From the NCBI GenBank assembly GCA_021209875.1, contig JAGYVD010000006.1, positions 3,410,001-3,474,000 on the forward strand: a stretch of 64,000 bases of DNA. Direction: 5' to 3'. The DNA comes from Rosellinia necatrix. Its lineage: Eukaryota; Ascomycota; Sordariomycetes; Xylariales; Xylariaceae. Below are positions 60,557 through 64,000 of the stretch, piece by piece; within the stretch, counting starts at the first letter, position 1, and every line of letters begins with the position of its first letter. The translations under genes were made by a program, and so were the position numbers. The notes beneath the pieces were generated by a model. It saw nothing but the letters and a program-made list of their open reading frames with translations. It was not told where the DNA came from and made no database searches.

Positions 60557-63500
60557 TTACTCCTCCTCTCCAGGGGCATCTATGTCCTCATAATCCCCCG
60601 CTTGCTCCATTACGATGTCCGCGTCACCCACCGGGTCATCGAATCCCACATCGATCTTGGCCTCGGTCTCAGCCTCGGCCTCGTCACTCATACTGGATGT
60701 GCTTGCGGCGCTTGAGTGCATATCGCTTTCGGTGTGTGCGTCGTCGTCCCTGAATTCGAATCTGGCCGAAATTGTCTCTACTTGCTTGCCCTTCTGCACC
60801 TTCGTCTCATCGACGTGCACCTGAACTGTGTCGTGCATCTCGTTTTCGTCGAGGCCTGTATCTGCAAGCGGTGTCACTTTTTGATTTCGTTTTTCAATCC
60901 AAGCAGGAGGTAGACCGGGTCCGCTGTCCGCGTTACCATAATCGCTCTTCTTTGTCCCCTTAGGCCATCGTCCGGGGCCCCTCCCAGTGCCTCCGGTCTT
61001 GCGTTTGGATGTGCTAGTCTTTTTCTGCGTCGACTTGCGTACGCTACCGCCCGTTGACCGCCGCGCACGAGGTCGAGGCCGCGGTTGTGCTGGTGTCCGG
61101 ATGGCTGAAGAGACGCGTGGTAATGTGACTGGTCTCGCAATGCTGGAGCTAGCACGAGACATTCCTGGGCGTTTGCTAATAGGAGGAAATACTTGGAAGC
61201 GATTGACCGGGATATTGTCATATTGTCGTAACCAACCATGTTCGTCGTCTCTAAAGCTATCTGCTAGCCCCGGACCATCGTCTTGCTCCGAAGGGCGAAG
61301 GCTACCAGTGTTCTCTTTGTCGACGTGAATGGGTTTCGTCTGGCCCAGGACACCTGAAGTTATAATTTCATTGGGCTCTGTAGACTCTAGCACAGCCGGT
61401 TCACCCTCCAACGACGTATTCTGTGTCAGACTAGTCGTTGTTGTCAATTCATCCGTTGTAACAGCTGTATCAACCATGACCTCAACAGGCCTCGCCTCCT
61501 CATCTTCCTCGCGGGGGGGCAATTGTATTGAGAGCCGGGCCGAGCTCAAAATTGGTAGCATTACCTCGGCCCATGACGTAGGGCGTCCAAGTTAACGCTT
61601 GGGCATTCAGTTTGACGTAGTTTTTTTGCTTCCCACTTCGCTGCCTCTTTATGGCAATAGGCTAAATCCACACGGAATGCGTACACACGAGTGGTGGGGT
61701 CTCTGACGAGGAACCGAAGCGCCTCGAGTGCGGAGACCACATCGTCTGGTGTCATACCCGTGTCGTCGGATATCTGTCTGATACTGGTGCCTTTCTTCTG
61801 GGCCTTGTCTTCGGGGACATGCTCAATTAGATACTTGCAAAGCACCAGTCTCCAATAGTTACGGTATGAAACCAATCCCATATCTGACAATGGTTTCTCA
61901 GGAGAGCCGCTCTTCTCTTCCACTCGAGTCAATAGATATGAGAAGTCAATAAGGAGGTGACCATATCCCTTCCGTTGGTGAATAGGCAAGGTGAGTATGC
62001 AACTGACATTATTTTGGCTGCTTGCCCGTTTCTCTTTGGAAAAATACCCGACGAAGTGATACCCAAGATCATCGTACTCGCATAAAACGTAGAACAAGAA
62101 TGGTTCTACGTCGTAGTAGAGTGTTTTGGAGCCAAGAAAAAGTTTAGCGAGTAAACACAAATTTTGGCAATAGACCGGGTTCTTCCGACCATCGACTTCG
62201 AAGAAAGAGATAGAACCATGCCGGTATATCTCGTCGCCAGGTGGGTGCTTAGCAGGGCATTTGAGTTTATGTCGCCAGGCGACATAGTCAGAGTTCATAT
62301 ACTTCAAGCAGAATTCGCAGATATATAGCACCCGATTGCGGCTGTATTCTTCAGGATAGGGTGCCGCATACCATGTGTCAATCTCCCAGCCACCAAATTC
62401 GATACACTCAATCTGGCTTATGGGACCTGATGCCTTCTTTGACTTCTTTGCAGGCACCTCTGCTTCGGCCTGCATGGCCAGCAACCGATTTCTCCATTCT
62501 TCATCGGCTTTTTGCTTGGCCTCGTCAAATCGTCGCCGGTCATCCTTTGTAGGCAAGGTTTTTGTGGTGTCTGCTTGCTCTTCCGTCAAAATGCCACCGT
62601 ATGGTTTGCCCTTTAGCTCATCGGTCTCCTTATCATAGAACGAATAAAACGGCTGTGAGTAGCCTGAAGCAAACAAGGGGGGTATGGTCGGGGGCTCTGC
62701 GGCAGAGGAGACAGCAACGGCGCTCCGTGATGCCACTGCGCGCGATGACTGCGAGGCTGCCGTGCGAGCTCTGGGCCGCTTCTTGGAAGACTTTGGTTTT
62801 CGCGATAGGATTTGACCAAGGTCGGTGGAACTGACTCGCATCTTAACTGTGAGGCTCGAACGCGTCTTTTTGACAATCGAACACGGTAGTGCTGAGTTCA
62901 CATTCTTTTGCCTGAGTGACCGAGCAGAGCGCGGGCGAATTGAAGGCTCCCTACCGTTTGCTAGTTCATGTGTCCCATCAGCATTGATAGATTCATCGGG
63001 TGTGTTCCGCCGCCGTTTCCGCAATGACATGCCATCTCCCTCTTCCTCCTCTTCCTCCTCCTCCTCCTCCTCTTCTGCTTCTATAGAAGACGTTTTTCTC
63101 TTCCTTAACACCCGTGAGCCATCCATAGGGTCTTCGTCGAGTACCAGTTGATTAAACATAGAATGCGAATCCGGCTTGTTTAAGCCTCGATGTGGGGGAA
63201 GCAGGTCTCGGGCAATTTGAGGCGCTGATGCTCGCCTTGTAGATGAAGGGGATAAGCGGCCATCTATCTCCACGCTATCATTCATGTCCGCATCGTCCCC
63301 GGGACTCATATTCTCATGAGCAGTATTCGCTTCAGAATCGGAGCCAGATTCTTCGTTATCGTTAAGAGGATGGTCAATAGCTTCATATTCCTCCTCTATA
63401 TTGTCGTCGTCCTCATCGTTTTCGACAGGTTCCTCTGACTCACCTCCGGAATCCCTATCGCTGAAGGCCGAGACAGAGCTATCGGATTGCTCGCTATCGC

Positions 63501-64000
63501 TGTCCTCGTCGTCTGTTTCGCCTGGTTTTATCTTCACGGCTCCAACTCCCTCCGCCTCATCTACATCCTCGTCTTCTTCAAGGTGCTCCTCATCTTCTCC
63601 GCTGAAATCCCCGTCTTCACCAGAGTAGTGTTTCGGCTGGAGACCGGGACCCTCTTCTTCCTCCTCATCTTCTTCTCCATCGGCGTCGATGTGAAAGGCT
63701 CCATCTTCATCATGAAGGTCGTCGTCTCCACTCTCAGAATCGTCATAGTCGTTGTCCGCAGTTTCGTCATTGGTCGGGTCTGCTTCCAAGTGGCCTTGCT
63801 GGTTTACTTGATGAGCTTCTACATCACCATCGATGTCATATTCTTCGTCGTTGTCCTCATCCTCTTTCTTTTGGTTTGTAGCTATAGGCTCCTGCTCGGA
63901 TGGGATAGGGATACCGCTGTCGACCATTGCAACATCTTGCACAGCATCTTCCTCCTCAAACTCGGCGTCTTCTTCCGAAAGCACTACGCTCTGCTGTAGC
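60557..64000 (-). CDS. SAS3: MYST-family histone acetyltransferase (Sas3 type), 5' end outside window, two frame breaks
   Basis: The enzyme transfers acetyl from acetyl-CoA to histone H3 in a NuA3-like complex (by family). The long acidic N-terminus (Asp/Glu/Ser runs) continues past 64000; upstream PHD fingers expected for the family are not visible. The MYST core contains the CEFCLKYMNSDYVAWRHKLKC zinc finger, NNVSCILTLPIHQRKGYG (active-site Cys and acetyl-CoA loop) and the PLSDMGLVSYRNYW block. After KWEA the frame changes twice. At the T7 run (61621-61627), one base fewer yields TWTPYVMGRG; at the G7 run (61513-61519), one base fewer restores REEDEEARPV. Reading both this way gives a continuous tail to DYEDIDAPGEEE at 60557. 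That tail has a nuclear-type basic segment. Sequence error is the likeliest cause; otherwise the gene is truncated. Confidence 0.88.

Overview
The window is nuclear DNA of a filamentous ascomycete (Pezizomycotina, most likely Sordariomycetes). The evidence is short GT-AG introns of about 50-170 bp, two Zn2Cys6 regulators, and single-copy genes with typical fungal architecture: AcuK/ERT1, vacuolar Ca2+-ATPase, Nup98-Nup145, epsin, centrin, Sir2, and a MYST acetyltransferase of Sas3 type. Intergenic spacers are also littered with ACCT/AGGT palindromes. I cannot name the species.

Layout. 1-4.2 kb: low-complexity promoter or leader DNA. 4.2-6.5 kb (+): acuK-type regulator of gluconeogenesis, convergent with riboflavin kinase FMN1 (7.0-7.7 kb, -). 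7.7-23.0 kb: gene-poor, AT-leaning DNA. It carries a possible Cys-rich mini-gene, an unrecognised three-exon gene (10.8-11.8 kb, +) and an intact five-exon Zn2Cys6 regulator (15.6-17.2 kb, -). 23.0-27.4 kb (+): PMC1-type Ca2+-ATPase. 31.7-33.6 kb (+): Sir2-class deacetylase with reading-frame breaks. 36.8 kb (-): tRNA-Gly(TCC). 37-43.4 kb: a second AT-rich island with two broken phosphotransferase (APH)-like genes. 43.4-49.6 kb (-): Nup98-Nup145 precursor. 52.1-52.9 kb (+): centrin CDC31. 54.5-56.4 kb (-): epsin. 58.6-59.8 kb (-): glutaminyl cyclase-like protein. 60.6-64.0 kb (-): Sas3-type acetyltransferase running off the window.

The genes are a normal housekeeping neighbourhood (nuclear pore, chromatin, spindle pole, endocytosis, Ca2+ and carbon metabolism) interrupted by two accessory islands. 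They do not form one pathway or a biosynthetic cluster.

The most notable observation is that both chromatin-enzyme genes (Sir2 and Sas3) need one-base skips, each inside a mononucleotide run (C8, C6, T7, G7), to be read through. All four are excess bases of the same sign. I think sequencing or assembly error is the likeliest cause, but it changes any automatic annotation. I found no convincing new multi-gene system.
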